A stretch of 59,518 bases of DNA, taken from the NCBI GenBank assembly GCA_019418235.1, contig DYCH01000077.1, positions 46,099-105,616 on the forward strand, read 5' to 3'. This document shows positions 17,592-25,185 of this stretch, in pieces. The stretch is from Sutterella sp. GTDB lineage: Bacteria > Pseudomonadota > Gammaproteobacteria > Burkholderiales > Burkholderiaceae_F. The first letter of the stretch is position 1. Every line of letters begins with the position of its first letter. The position numbers and the translations under genes were made by a program. Under the pieces are notes generated by a model. It saw only the letters and a program-made list of their open reading frames with translations, was not told the DNA's origin and did not search any database.

Positions 17592-19271
17592 CTAGAACAC
17601 GTACGACCACATGGCTAGCAAAATCAATTGACCCGTAATGATGCGCAAGAACATGGCTAACGGATAAACCGTCGAATAGGCCACGGGCGCGGCATTCTTT
17701 TCAGACAAGGTGGAGGCGTACGCCAAGATGGGAGAGTTCGTGCCTAAGCCAATCAAGAGACCCACGATGCTGTGGTAATTCAGTTTGCAGAAGACGCGAG
17801 CGATAATCCCCACCACCAATTGCGGCACGATCGTAATACAGCACCCGATCAACGCAAAAAGAAGACCGTTACCCGTAATCAAAGCGTTCACAAACGTATC
17901 GCCTGCCGACAACCCGACACTTGCCAAGAAAAGAGAAATCCCAATTTCTCGACTCATTAAGTTCGAGGACGGCGTCATGTAGGTGGAAAGGTGCAAAGAC
18001 GCCCCATAGCGACCCAACAAAATGGCAATGATCAAGGGGCCACCGGCCATCCCTAATTTAATCGGTGTGGGCATGCCCGGAATGGCTAACGGCAAGGAAC
18101 CAAAAATAATCCCCAAGGTCATCCCCATAAAGATGGCGGCAATATTGGGTTGATCCAAGTGCTTGGCTTGATTGCCTAAACGACCTTCGAGGCGTTTCAC
18201 GGCGTTCTCTGGCCCCACACACTGCAGCACGTCACCCACTTGAATGTGCAAGTTCGGATGCGGGAAAAGTTCAGTACCGGCACGGAACACACGCGTAATG
18301 TTGACGCCATCGGTGGCAGCCAACGACAAACTGTCAATCGTTCTGCCGCTCAAAGATGACAAGGACACCAAGAATTTGGCACGAACCAACGGTGTATGCG
18401 CCGTTTCCAAATTGATGCGTTCATCTTCTTTACCGAAAGCAGCAATGATGTCGCGCTTATGTTCCGGCGTTGAAACCACACGAATCGTATCGCCAACATG
18501 CAAAACGGTCTCCGGCAGCGGACTGATGATTTCGCCCGCATGCATCACACGCGAACAAATGAAGGGACGCGGAATACGTTGGTGCGATTGCGTGATCGTC
18601 ACACCATCCAACAAGTGATTCGTGATGTAGATGTGAAAAGACACCGGCGCTTGACTGATCTCACGCTCTTCAACATCCCAATGACGGTCTTCTTCAGCCA
18701 TGTCGATTTTGAAGATCCAACGCAAGAAAATCGACACGCCGATAATCGCTGTCAAGCCTAAGGGATAAGCACAAGCGTAGGCGGCTGCAATGTCATTGCC
18801 TTGATAGTTCAATTGATTTAAGGCTTCTTGCGTGGCACCAAGACCGGGCGTATTGGTGATAGCGCCGTAGTGGATACCTAAAATCTCAGGTAATGAAACC
18901 GTGTCAGAGAATAAAAAGAACGCACTGATGGTAATGATGATACTGAGCGCCCAACCGAAAACCATGAGGGAATTGAGCACCACCCCTACACTCTTAAACG
19001 ACGAGAAAAAGGAAGGACCGACTTGCAACCCAATAAAGAAAATAAAGATGATGAGGCCAAAATCTTTGGCAAAGGCCAACACGTCCATGTTGACGCGAAC
19101 ACCAAAATAGCTAAAAGCCAACCCCACGAACAAAACAACGATGGAGCCCAAAGAAATGCCAAAGAATTTGATGCGCCCAATCCCCAAACCAATTGAGATG
19201 ATGGCCATGTAAACGAGGACAATATGGGCAATGGAATTAGGGTCTGTTAGAAGAGTATTGAGCCACTGCAT
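17592..19271 (-). CDS. Aspartate:alanine exchanger (AAEX) family transporter
   Basis: Inner-membrane carrier of about 559 residues built as two membrane halves around two central RCK_C (TrkA-C) domains, the layout of AspT/YidE/YbjL proteins. The first half has five to six hydrophobic segments and the motif NTPGLGATQEAL; the second half has GTNSPILAYASTLSEKNAAP. Exchange of aspartate for alanine followed by decarboxylation generates proton-motive force in known members, but no decarboxylase gene is visible nearby. The start at MQWLNTLL is preferred over an ATG 22 codons upstream because only it has a weak GGTGA ribosome site. Confidence 0.82.
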   Translation of the reverse strand: MQWLNTLLTDPNSIAHIVLVYMAIISIGLGIGRIKFFGISLGSIVVLFVGLAFSYFGVRVNMDVLAFAKDFGLIIFIFFIGLQVGPSFFSSFKSVGVVLNSLMVFGWALSIIITISAFFLFSDTVSLPEILGIHYGAITNTPGLGATQEALNQLNYQGNDIAAAYACAYPLGLTAIIGVSIFLRWIFKIDMAEEDRHWDVEEREISQAPVSFHIYITNHLLDGVTITQSHQRIPRPFICSRVMHAGEIISPLPETVLHVGDTIRVVSTPEHKRDIIAAFGKEDERINLETAHTPLVRAKFLVSLSSLSGRTIDSLSLAATDGVNITRVFRAGTELFPHPNLHIQVGDVLQCVGPENAVKRLEGRLGNQAKHLDQPNIAAIFMGMTLGIIFGSLPLAIPGMPTPIKLGMAGGPLIIAILLGRYGASLHLSTYMTPSSNLMSREIGISLFLASVGLSAGDTFVNALITGNGLLFALIGCCITIVPQLVVGIIARVFCKLNYHSIVGLLIGLGTNSPILAYASTLSEKNAAPVAYSTVYPLAMFLRIITGQLILLAMWSYVF

Positions 19272-19426
19272 AGCGGTCACCGAAAAACCAGAACAACAAC
19301 AGATTAAGTGTAGACCCAAGCCACTCAAAAAAATCAAAACTAAGCATAAACCATTAGTCTTTTGAGACCATTGACATCACTTCGAAATTAACAGTTGTGG
19401 CGATTGCCAAAAAAATAGTTGACTAC

Positions 19427-19466
19427 AAAAGAAAAAGGCTTGAGGACGACTCTCAATCCCCAAGCC
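19427..19466 (-). terminator. Intrinsic terminator of metNIQ
   Basis: On the minus strand GGCTTG pairs with CAAGCC (19461-19466 with 19437-19442), with an inner GGA/TCC pair, then TTTTTCTTTTG. Confidence 0.65.
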
Positions 19467-19483
19467 CGTTCTCAATTTAATAT

Positions 19484-20350
19484 CTATTTACCTAGATTAT
19501 ATTTTTCGGCACCTTCCCAAGCAGCTTCATAGGCGCCCTTGTAAGCCTTCAAAATTGTCTTTGCGGTCTCGGGCGAATTGTAGGCCTTCACCACCTTTTG
19601 ATAGACCTCGTTGTCTTTGTCTTTCGTGCGAGCCACAATGACGTTGACAAGTTGTCCCACATTGGGATTGGTCTTCGGATTAATGTCTTCCGAATAGATA
19701 GCATCCTTCATGGGATCTAACCCGGCCGTCAACGCATTACCACCGTTAATCAACGCCGCCGTGAAGTCAGGCAAAAGGCGTGCCAAAATGCCGGACTCGG
19801 CTTCACGAATCTTGATCTTGACCTTGTATTCCGTGATGTCTAACTTCGTAGGAACGTAGCCCTTAGAAGGATCAACCTTAACAAGACCGGCCTTTTCCAA
19901 AAGCTTAATGGCGCGACCACCATTGGTTAAGTCAGACGGAATGGCAATCACGGCACCATCTTTAATGTCGGCAAGCGACTTGATTTTGTCCTTATTGTTA
20001 TAGATACGAAGCGGCGTAATAATCGTGTCGCCAATCGCAACGATCTTGTAACCGTTACGAGCGATATCATTGGCCAAAAACGCTTTGTGTTGGAAGGCAT
20101 TTAAATCCAAGTCGCCATCGGCTAAAGCACGATTGGGCGTTGCGTAGTCGCTAAACTTCACAAGCTTGACCCGGATATTGTCTTTGGCCAACAATTCGTT
20201 CACGGTTTCCCACTGATCGTTATAGTCACCGACCACACCGACTTTAACCACTTTAACATCAGCCGCTGCAGCTTGACCGACCAAACTTAAGGAAAGACCC
20301 ACCGTCACAAACGTAGCGGCAATGCTCTTAATAAAGGTACGTTTATTCAT
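19484..20350 (-). CDS. metQ: Methionine-binding lipoprotein/protein MetQ
   Basis: Periplasmic solute-binding component of the MetNIQ importer, NlpA/MetQ family, 288 residues. A signal peptide ends near GQAAAA; no lipobox cysteine is visible, so it may be soluble or anchored by its signal sequence. Family segments include YATPNRALADGDLDLNAFQH and VIVARTKDKDN. The ATG at 20350 has GGAG eight bases upstream, which rules out an in-frame TTG two codons earlier. It is the last gene of the operon behind the methionine leader. Confidence 0.93.
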   Translation of the reverse strand: MNKRTFIKSIAATFVTVGLSLSLVGQAAAADVKVVKVGVVGDYNDQWETVNELLAKDNIRVKLVKFSDYATPNRALADGDLDLNAFQHKAFLANDIARNGYKIVAIGDTIITPLRIYNNKDKIKSLADIKDGAVIAIPSDLTNGGRAIKLLEKAGLVKVDPSKGYVPTKLDITEYKVKIKIREAESGILARLLPDFTAALINGGNALTAGLDPMKDAIYSEDINPKTNPNVGQLVNVIVARTKDKDNEVYQKVVKAYNSPETAKTILKAYKGAYEAAWEGAEKYNLGK

Positions 20351-20378
20351 AATCAATACTCCTTGACGTTTTATGAAA

Positions 20379-21059
20379 TTAGTGTTGGTTTTTGCGAATC
20401 ACCCATTGGCCTACGAATTGGAAGGCACTGATGATGGCAAGAATGATGAGAACGGTTAACCAAATCATGTCGCGATAGCCCATTTGGTAGCCGTAGCGAA
20501 TAGCGAAGTCCCCGATACCACCGGCGCCGATTGCTCCGGCAATCGCCGTAATACCGATGAAGGACACAAAGGTAATCATCGTGACGCGAGTGATGCCTGC
20601 AATGCTTTCTTTGAGGTACACACCGAAGATAATTTGCAAGGGTGAAAAGCCCATGGCAAGACTGGCTTCAATGAGGCCATATTCCAAGTCCGATAAGACC
20701 GATTCCACTTGTCGGGCAAAAAAGGGCACCGTGCCAAAAACCAAAGCCACAAAGGAGCCCGTCACCCCCGATCCTGTCCCAACGAGGAAGCGAGAAAGCG
20801 GAATCAAAAGCACAATCAAAATAATGAAAGGAATGGAGCGGATAATGTCGATCGAGCGATCAAAAAACGTAAACACCCAACGATTTTCGCAAATGGCGCC
20901 CGGTCGCGTGACGACCAACAAAACACCGATCGCAATCCCAATGATCCAAGCCAAAGTACCCGACACTGCCACCATCGTGAAGGTTTGACCCAAACACTCC
21001 CAAAGTTCCGGTGCCAAACGTTCTAAATTCGGAAATAACGTATAAAGAAACGAAGTCAT
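20379..21059 (-). CDS. metI: Methionine ABC transporter permease MetI
   Basis: Integral membrane permease of 226 residues with five hydrophobic segments and the binding-protein-dependent transport motif around EASLAMGFSPLQIIF. A C-terminal GAIGAGGIGDFAIRYGYQ is diagnostic for MetI. It overlaps the metN stop by ATGA. Confidence 0.93.
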   Translation of the reverse strand: MTSFLYTLFPNLERLAPELWECLGQTFTMVAVSGTLAWIIGIAIGVLLVVTRPGAICENRWVFTFFDRSIDIIRSIPFIILIVLLIPLSRFLVGTGSGVTGSFVALVFGTVPFFARQVESVLSDLEYGLIEASLAMGFSPLQIIFGVYLKESIAGITRVTMITFVSFIGITAIAGAIGAGGIGDFAIRYGYQMGYRDMIWLTVLIILAIISAFQFVGQWVIRKNQH

Positions 21060-22084
21060 TTCAAAACCTCCACACCCACACCACTTGCTAAGAGAAATTG
21101 ACGGGCACTTTCAATGTTGTCCAATGAACCCTTAATACCAACGCCCAATTTGCCGAGCGTCTCACCTTTTAAGAAATCGATGTTACCGTAGACAATGTTG
21201 GATTCGACTTCAAAGCGTTTATAAAGCTCTGTCATGAGTGATTCGCCTGCTACTCGACCACGGTAAGTTAAAAGCCAAACCGTACTGTCTTCTTCAAGTC
21301 CCGGAATCGCCCCGGGCGTCTCTAACAGCTCAAAAAACGTCCCCATGTTGCTCGCCGTTTCGATAAAACTTTTCGTAATCGGTGCTTGAGGGTGACTAAA
21401 GACATCCATGACCGCCCCTTCTTCAACGACTTCACCGGTTTGCATCACGGCCACGCGATCGCAAATTTCTTTAATCACGGCCATTTGGTGCGTGATGATG
21501 ACAAGCGTCAGACCCAACTTGCGATTGACTTCCTTCAATAACCCCAAAATGGATTGTGTCGTTTGCGGATCCAATGCGCTTGTCGCTTCATCGCACAAAA
21601 GCACCTTCGGGTCATTGGCAAGCGCTCGGGCAATAGCCACGCGTTGCTTTTGACCTCCGGAGAGTTGTGACGGATATACATCGCGTTTGTCAGACAAACC
21701 CACTAACTGCAACAAGTTAAGGACTTTTTGAGCGCGTTCTTGTGCGTTAAGCGACGTGAGTTTTAAAGGAAGTTCGATGTTTTCAAACACCGTTCGGGAA
21801 GGCATGAGATTGAAGTGTTGAAAGATCATTCCGATCTGTTGACGTACTTGGCGTAGGGCCTGAGCGGGAAGTTTCGTGAGTTCAGTACCATCCAAAATCA
21901 CTTCGCCTGATGTCGGTCTTTCCAGCAAATTAATGCATCGCACAAGCGTGGATTTACCGGCGCCGGAAAAACCGATAATGCCGTAGATTTCGCCTTTTCG
22001 AATGTGCAAAGAAACATCATTGACGGCTCGCACACACTGATGCTCGACATCAAATTCTTTAACGATATGTTCTAACTTAATCAT
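21056..22084 (-). CDS. metN: Methionine ABC transporter ATP-binding protein MetN
   Basis: ATPase of 342 residues. Walker A is GFSGAGKST, the signature LSGGQKQRVAIARAL, Walker B VLLCDEATSALD. The C-terminal 90 residues form the NIL domain that binds methionine and inhibits the transporter. AAGGGA lies seven bases before the ATG. It is the first structural gene, about 127 bases after the attenuator terminator. Confidence 0.94.
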   Translation of the reverse strand: MIKLEHIVKEFDVEHQCVRAVNDVSLHIRKGEIYGIIGFSGAGKSTLVRCINLLERPTSGEVILDGTELTKLPAQALRQVRQQIGMIFQHFNLMPSRTVFENIELPLKLTSLNAQERAQKVLNLLQLVGLSDKRDVYPSQLSGGQKQRVAIARALANDPKVLLCDEATSALDPQTTQSILGLLKEVNRKLGLTLVIITHQMAVIKEICDRVAVMQTGEVVEEGAVMDVFSHPQAPITKSFIETASNMGTFFELLETPGAIPGLEEDSTVWLLTYRGRVAGESLMTELYKRFEVESNIVYGNIDFLKGETLGKLGVGIKGSLDNIESARQFLLASGVGVEVLK

Positions 22085-22210
22085 GATGATTGCATCCCTT
22101 TCTCTGCCGATCCGTTAACCCATTTTGAGTGTATTTCCAGATCTCGAATGCAATGGCACCATGCCGGCATTCTCTGCAGTTAAAAATCGATGAATTGTTT
22201 ATTGGGGAGA

Positions 22211-22253
22211 TAAAAAAATCATCACTTGATTAGGACCTTCCAAGTGATGATTT
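22211..22253 (-). terminator. Leader terminator of the metNIQ attenuator
   Basis: On the minus strand AAATCATCACTTG (22253-22241) pairs perfectly with CAAGTGATGATTT (22228-22216) around a 12-base loop and runs into seven T residues. It lies upstream of metN and not after a structural gene, so it must stop leader transcription. Confidence 0.85.
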
Positions 22254-22291
22254 CTGGCGGAGCAAGGGTGCTCCGAAGGTCTTAGAGCACC
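22234..22291 (-). promoter_or_regulatory. Competing leader hairpins between the leader stop codon and the terminator
   Basis: Three mutually exclusive or nested pairings are visible on the minus strand. GGTGCTC, within the last leader codons (22291-22285), pairs with GAGCACC (22273-22267). GGAGCA / TGCTCC (22274-22269 with 22264-22259) forms a local hairpin with loop CCCT. GACCTTC (22281-22275), abutting the stop codon, pairs with GAAGGTC (22240-22234), which lies in the loop of the terminator. This is the layout expected for antitermination governed by ribosome position. Confidence 0.7.
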
Positions 22292-22383
22292 ATCATCATG
22301 TGACACATTCGCATTTCCATAGCAAAAGCCGTCGCGCTTAAATGAAGCGACGTTTTTTGCGAAATGGTGAATGCGTTTTGCAT
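22282..22383 (-). CDS. Methionine-rich leader peptide of metNIQ
   Basis: A 33-codon open frame from ATG at 22383 to TAA at 22282. AAAGGG lies nine bases upstream of the ATG. The last twelve residues are MEMRMCHMMMVL, six methionines, with three AUG codons in a row four codons before the stop (AUG AUG AUG GUG CUC UAA). The stop codon touches the first antiterminator arm. The peptide itself has no recognisable domain; its role is inferred to be sensing Met-tRNA charging by ribosome stalling. An in-frame TTG upstream could extend it to 64 codons but lacks support. Confidence 0.7.
   Translation of the reverse strand: MQNAFTISQKTSLHLSATAFAMEMRMCHMMMVL
22322..22360 (-). promoter_or_regulatory. Hairpin inside the leader coding region (candidate pause structure)
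   Basis: GCAAAA-AA-CGTCGC pairs with GCGACG-GC-TTTTGC (six plus six base pairs) just before the methionine codons. In known amino-acid attenuators a leader hairpin of this kind pauses RNA polymerase so that the ribosome can catch up. Confidence 0.5.
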
Positions 22384-22476
22384 CAATGACAACCCTTTGT
22401 CTAAGAAAGAAAATGCAGACCTCTCAATGAGGCGTGTTTTTAGATTATCAAATTTTTTCGCTTTGAAAAGCGCCAA

Positions 22477-22611
22477 GTTTAAGAATCATAGGTGATATTG
22501 CTTAAGTCAATAATTTATCTGTTAATGATATTTCCAAAAAGTTAAAGGAATTTACAGTGCTTTTATTGATAGTTACGCGCTTTTAAAGAATGAACAAAGC
22601 AACAAAGAAGT
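22477..22611. other. Upstream region of the methionine leader, no gene seen
   Basis: AT-rich stretch between the MarR-GNAT operon terminator and the methionine leader. On the minus strand a TTGACT could serve as a -35 element near 22507-22502, but no convincing -10 stands at the right distance. The metNIQ promoter should lie here. Confidence 0.35.
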
Positions 22612-22641
22612 TAAAAAAGAGGTCCTTCAACTAAGAACCTC
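22612..22641 (-). terminator. Intrinsic terminator of the marR-GNAT operon
   Basis: Minus-strand stem GAGGTTCTT / AAGGACCTC (one G-T pair) followed by a T-run (plus-strand A-run at 22612-22618). Confidence 0.75.
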
Positions 22642-22660
22642 CTCCTAGACTCTCATTCAA

Positions 22661-23167
22661 TTATTTTGTTAAATTGCTGTACTTGCAATGACACTCCCAC
22701 GTTTCGTGAAACATTTCCCTTGTGGTGTCCCATTCGTTATAAAATTCACTTTCTGTCTTACAAAAACCAAACTTTGAATAGAGATGTCGAGCTGGTTTCA
22801 AAATATCAAGAGTACCTAAAATAATATGCGAATACCCCTTTTCTTTACAAAACGCCATTGCAATTTCTAATAATTTTGAACCTAATCCCTGTCCCTGAAA
22901 ATCCGCATCAACCCCAAACCAACGCAATTGTGCTTGATCATTACCTCTCCTGATAATAGCGATATCCCCCACAATATTTCCTTTGCATTCTGCTATCCAC
23001 ATTTGACTACCTTCCAAATCATTGTAAAGTTCAGCCATTCCAGACAACATCTCTTTTTCATAGAAGCCATTAAAACCATACATTTTCTTGTACAGTTGAT
23101 ATTGAAAGTAGCAAACCTTACTGGGATCACCAGGTTCATAAGTACGAATTACAACATTGTTTTCCAT
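22661..23167 (-). CDS. GNAT-family N-acetyltransferase
   Basis: Acetyl-CoA-dependent acetyltransferase of 168 residues. The acetyl-CoA loop is VDADFQGQGLGSKLLEIAM (the Q/RxxGxG/A motif) and the C-terminal part reads KPARHLYSKFGFCKTESEF. It overlaps the marR gene by 19 bases, forming a two-gene unit; fused MarR-GNAT proteins are known elsewhere. The acceptor substrate is unknown. Confidence 0.85.
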   Translation of the reverse strand: MENNVVIRTYEPGDPSKVCYFQYQLYKKMYGFNGFYEKEMLSGMAELYNDLEGSQMWIAECKGNIVGDIAIIRRGNDQAQLRWFGVDADFQGQGLGSKLLEIAMAFCKEKGYSHIILGTLDILKPARHLYSKFGFCKTESEFYNEWDTTREMFHETWECHCKYSNLTK

Positions 23168-23616
23168 GATAACTTCTCTCCCTTGTCATTGTCTCGCAAA
23201 GTCTCTTCAATAAACGACATTGCCTCACAAAGTTTTTCGAACGTCTCTTGATCAAGATATTTGAGTTTATCTTGAATCTGTTGTGTACCATGCATGTCAA
23301 TTTTCAAAGCTTCGTTTTCTCCCCTTGTTGTCAAAACAATCGTTTTCAGCCCCTTACTTCCAACAACGAGTCTCCTCGTTAAGAAACCATCTTTCTCAAA
23401 TTTTCGAATAATCCGACTCACGTACCCCTTATCCATCTTCAGATGCTCGCATAGATCCGTTGCCGTAATATTGGGACAAAGATAAACCTCAAACAGTACT
23501 CTTGACTCAGGCCACGCTAACTCTGTCCCTAAATAGTCTTTGTTCATTACCTCTAACCAAACAGTGTAGTAGCGATTAAAAGAACGTATCTTTTTGATTA
23601 GACAATCTCTCATCAT
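23149..23616 (-). CDS. MarR-family transcriptional regulator
   Basis: Winged-helix regulator of 155 residues with ITATDLCEHLKMDKGYVSRIIRKFEKDG as the helix-turn-helix and a following wing LTTRGE. Two adjacent ATGs (23616 and 23613) can serve as start; AGAGGAAA precedes them. A perfect 23-bp palindrome overlaps its promoter, so autorepression is likely. It is co-transcribed with the GNAT gene. Confidence 0.87.
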   Translation of the reverse strand: MMRDCLIKKIRSFNRYYTVWLEVMNKDYLGTELAWPESRVLFEVYLCPNITATDLCEHLKMDKGYVSRIIRKFEKDGFLTRRLVVGSKGLKTIVLTTRGENEALKIDMHGTQQIQDKLKYLDQETFEKLCEAMSFIEETLRDNDKGEKLSWKTML

Positions 23617-23643
23617 TTCCTCTCTAACGTACTGTTAGAAAAC

Positions 23644-23677
23644 AGTTTATTTTAAAGAGTTGACATTGTCAACTCTT
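23644..23677 (-). promoter_or_regulatory. marR promoter with overlapping palindromic operator
   Basis: The minus strand carries TTGACA (-35, 23672-23667), a 17-bp spacer and TAAACT (-10, 23649-23644). The palindrome AAGAGTTGACA-T-TGTCAACTCTT (23655-23677) covers the -35 box and part of the spacer, the usual place for a MarR repressor. A second small repeat CTAAC / GTTAG lies near the start site. Confidence 0.7.
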
Positions 23678-23708
23678 AAGCATTTTCTTGTCTCTATATC
23701 GTAAGCAT

Positions 23709-23745
23709 AAAAATGATCCTCAATTCTTTGACCAAGAATTGAGGA
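23709..23745 (-). terminator. Intrinsic terminator of the second ass operon
   Basis: Twelve-base-pair perfect stem TCCTCAATTCTT / AAGAATTGAGGA, four to five base loop, followed by TCATTTTTA on the minus strand. Confidence 0.85.
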
Positions 23746-23786
23746 CCACATCAAACTAAAAACCTCTTTCCAGACTCTCATCCAAT

Positions 23787-24455
23787 TTATTTTGTCAAAT
23801 AGTCGCGTCGCACCCAAGCCCACAACAGTGCAATCAGCAAAATGGCGTAGCACACACAAGCCAACATGCAACACTCAGCCATGTCCATGAACTTCCATTG
23901 CGGAATCAAGTACCAACCATCCGTGGATTGATAAAGTTCAATGAACCAGCGTTGAAGGTCGGATAATTCCACGCCGGGTGCTACGACTGGTGCATCGTAA
24001 CCACAGTCCCCCGTGGGCTTAAACCAATCCGGTGCCCACTTGTCTAACGGAAGACCAAAGTGGTATTTCGCATCCGTTGAGCAGCCTTGAAGACCGAACA
24101 TTGCCATCGGGTCATCCGAGTGCACTGCATCGTGAATCTTGATCAATTTCCACGAGCAAAGCATCGTGTAAATCAAACCATAGAGGAAGATACCCACGCC
24201 GGCAATCTTGCCCCAAATCCATTGCGGTTTAATCGCCACAATGAATGCACCCAAGGCCATCACTAAATTGCCGTAACGGATATAGACGCATTGCTCACAA
24301 GGCAGCATGTGCATCCAGTCTTGGAACACGTAGTGGGCAATCAACACCAAAAGAACAGAGGTAATCGCAAAGAGTAACCACGGCTCTCGCGTGTCTTGCC
24401 ACCGAGCCAATGTGTTCATCGGCTCGGTTTTGAAATCTTTAAAAAAGCCTTTCAT
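23787..24455 (-). CDS. dsbI: Disulfide bond formation protein DsbI (copy 2)
   Basis: DsbB-family membrane oxidase that recharges DsbL. Its 222 residues match the copy at 5061-5729 except at the extreme C-terminus (VRRDYLTK against VKRDFLTK). At DNA level the first half shows no difference that I could see, while the second half has a few synonymous changes (for example around copy-1 position 5390-5460). The homology breaks at the last few codons, where the 3' end resembles the end of the GNAT gene. Confidence 0.92.
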   Translation of the reverse strand: MKGFFKDFKTEPMNTLARWQDTREPWLLFAITSVLLVLIAHYVFQDWMHMLPCEQCVYIRYGNLVMALGAFIVAIKPQWIWGKIAGVGIFLYGLIYTMLCSWKLIKIHDAVHSDDPMAMFGLQGCSTDAKYHFGLPLDKWAPDWFKPTGDCGYDAPVVAPGVELSDLQRWFIELYQSTDGWYLIPQWKFMDMAECCMLACVCYAILLIALLWAWVRRDYLTK

Positions 24456-24467
24456 TCGAGCCTCGGA

Positions 24468-25115
24468 TTACTTCTTGGAAAGTTCACGCACGTTCTCGAC
24501 CATGCTATCAATCGAGCGAATCGCAGCGGTCTTTAAAAGGTACTTGCCGTTCACAACAAAAGCGGGAACCCCTTGGATCTTGGCAACATCATAGGTGCTG
24601 TCCTTCCAAGCCTTAACCAAAGCTTGCACCTTCGGGTCTTGCTTCTTAGCATCAAAATCAGCTCGGCTCATGCCTGCGGCGTCAAGAGCGGTCTTGATGA
24701 AAGCATCGGCACCGGCATCCCAACGTTCTTTTTGATCGTGGTAGGCCTTATAGAGAGCAAACTTTGCTTTTTTGTGCATAGAACCTTCTGCGACCGGATC
24801 GCGACCAGCGGCTTCGTCTTCAACCCAAAGGGTGGCTAAGACTTCATCGCCTTCGTTACCGTACTTGCCCTTGGTGTGGAGGTGATAGTCCAAGAACTTG
24901 AGTTCTTTATCAAGTTTTTGTTTGATCACAGGCACAACACCCTTGTCATAGCGATAGCAGAAGGGGCAGTCGTAGGAGTAGACCTTGATAAACGTGCCTT
25001 GAGCGTTAGGGATAGGCTTATCGAGCACGATATAGTCGGTGCCTTCAACGGGAGCAGCGAAAGCCATGGCAGAGCACGTTAAAGCAGCGGCCGTTACTAA
25101 GAATTTCTTAAACAT
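24468..25115 (-). CDS. dsbL: Thiol:disulfide oxidase DsbL (copy 2)
   Basis: DsbA-like periplasmic oxidase for AssT maturation, 215-residue precursor with the same CPFC active site and signal peptide as copy 1. The start at 25115 is set by alignment with copy 1; a longer reading frame upstream is not signal-like. The 5' half differs from copy 1 by many silent changes and a few substitutions (YIVLDK for YVVLDK, KKAKF for KNAKF). The 3' half, from about position 24751 down, is the same sequence. Confidence 0.92.
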   Translation of the reverse strand: MFKKFLVTAAALTCSAMAFAAPVEGTDYIVLDKPIPNAQGTFIKVYSYDCPFCYRYDKGVVPVIKQKLDKELKFLDYHLHTKGKYGNEGDEVLATLWVEDEAAGRDPVAEGSMHKKAKFALYKAYHDQKERWDAGADAFIKTALDAAGMSRADFDAKKQDPKVQALVKAWKDSTYDVAKIQGVPAFVVNGKYLLKTAAIRSIDSMVENVRELSKK

Positions 25116-25138
25116 GGTTTTTATATCCTTATCGTTTA

Positions 25139-25172
25139 GTGAGGGCGATTGAATTGAATCAATCCCCCTCAC
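25139..25172 (-). other. Intercistronic hairpin between assT and dsbL (copy 2)
   Basis: On the minus strand GTGAGGG-G-GATTGA pairs with TCAATC-G-CCCTCAC around a six-base loop (13 pairs, one G-G mismatch). No T-run follows, so it is not a classical terminator. It occupies the same position as the unrelated-sequence hairpin at 4316-4346. Confidence 0.65.
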
Positions 25173-25185
25173 CTCTCTCATGTTG

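Noticed and set aside
22282..22476. A 64-codon protein starting from TTG at 22476
   Set aside because: It has no domain and a TTG start without a ribosome site. The 33-codon subframe from 22383 has a ribosome site and fits the leader role better.
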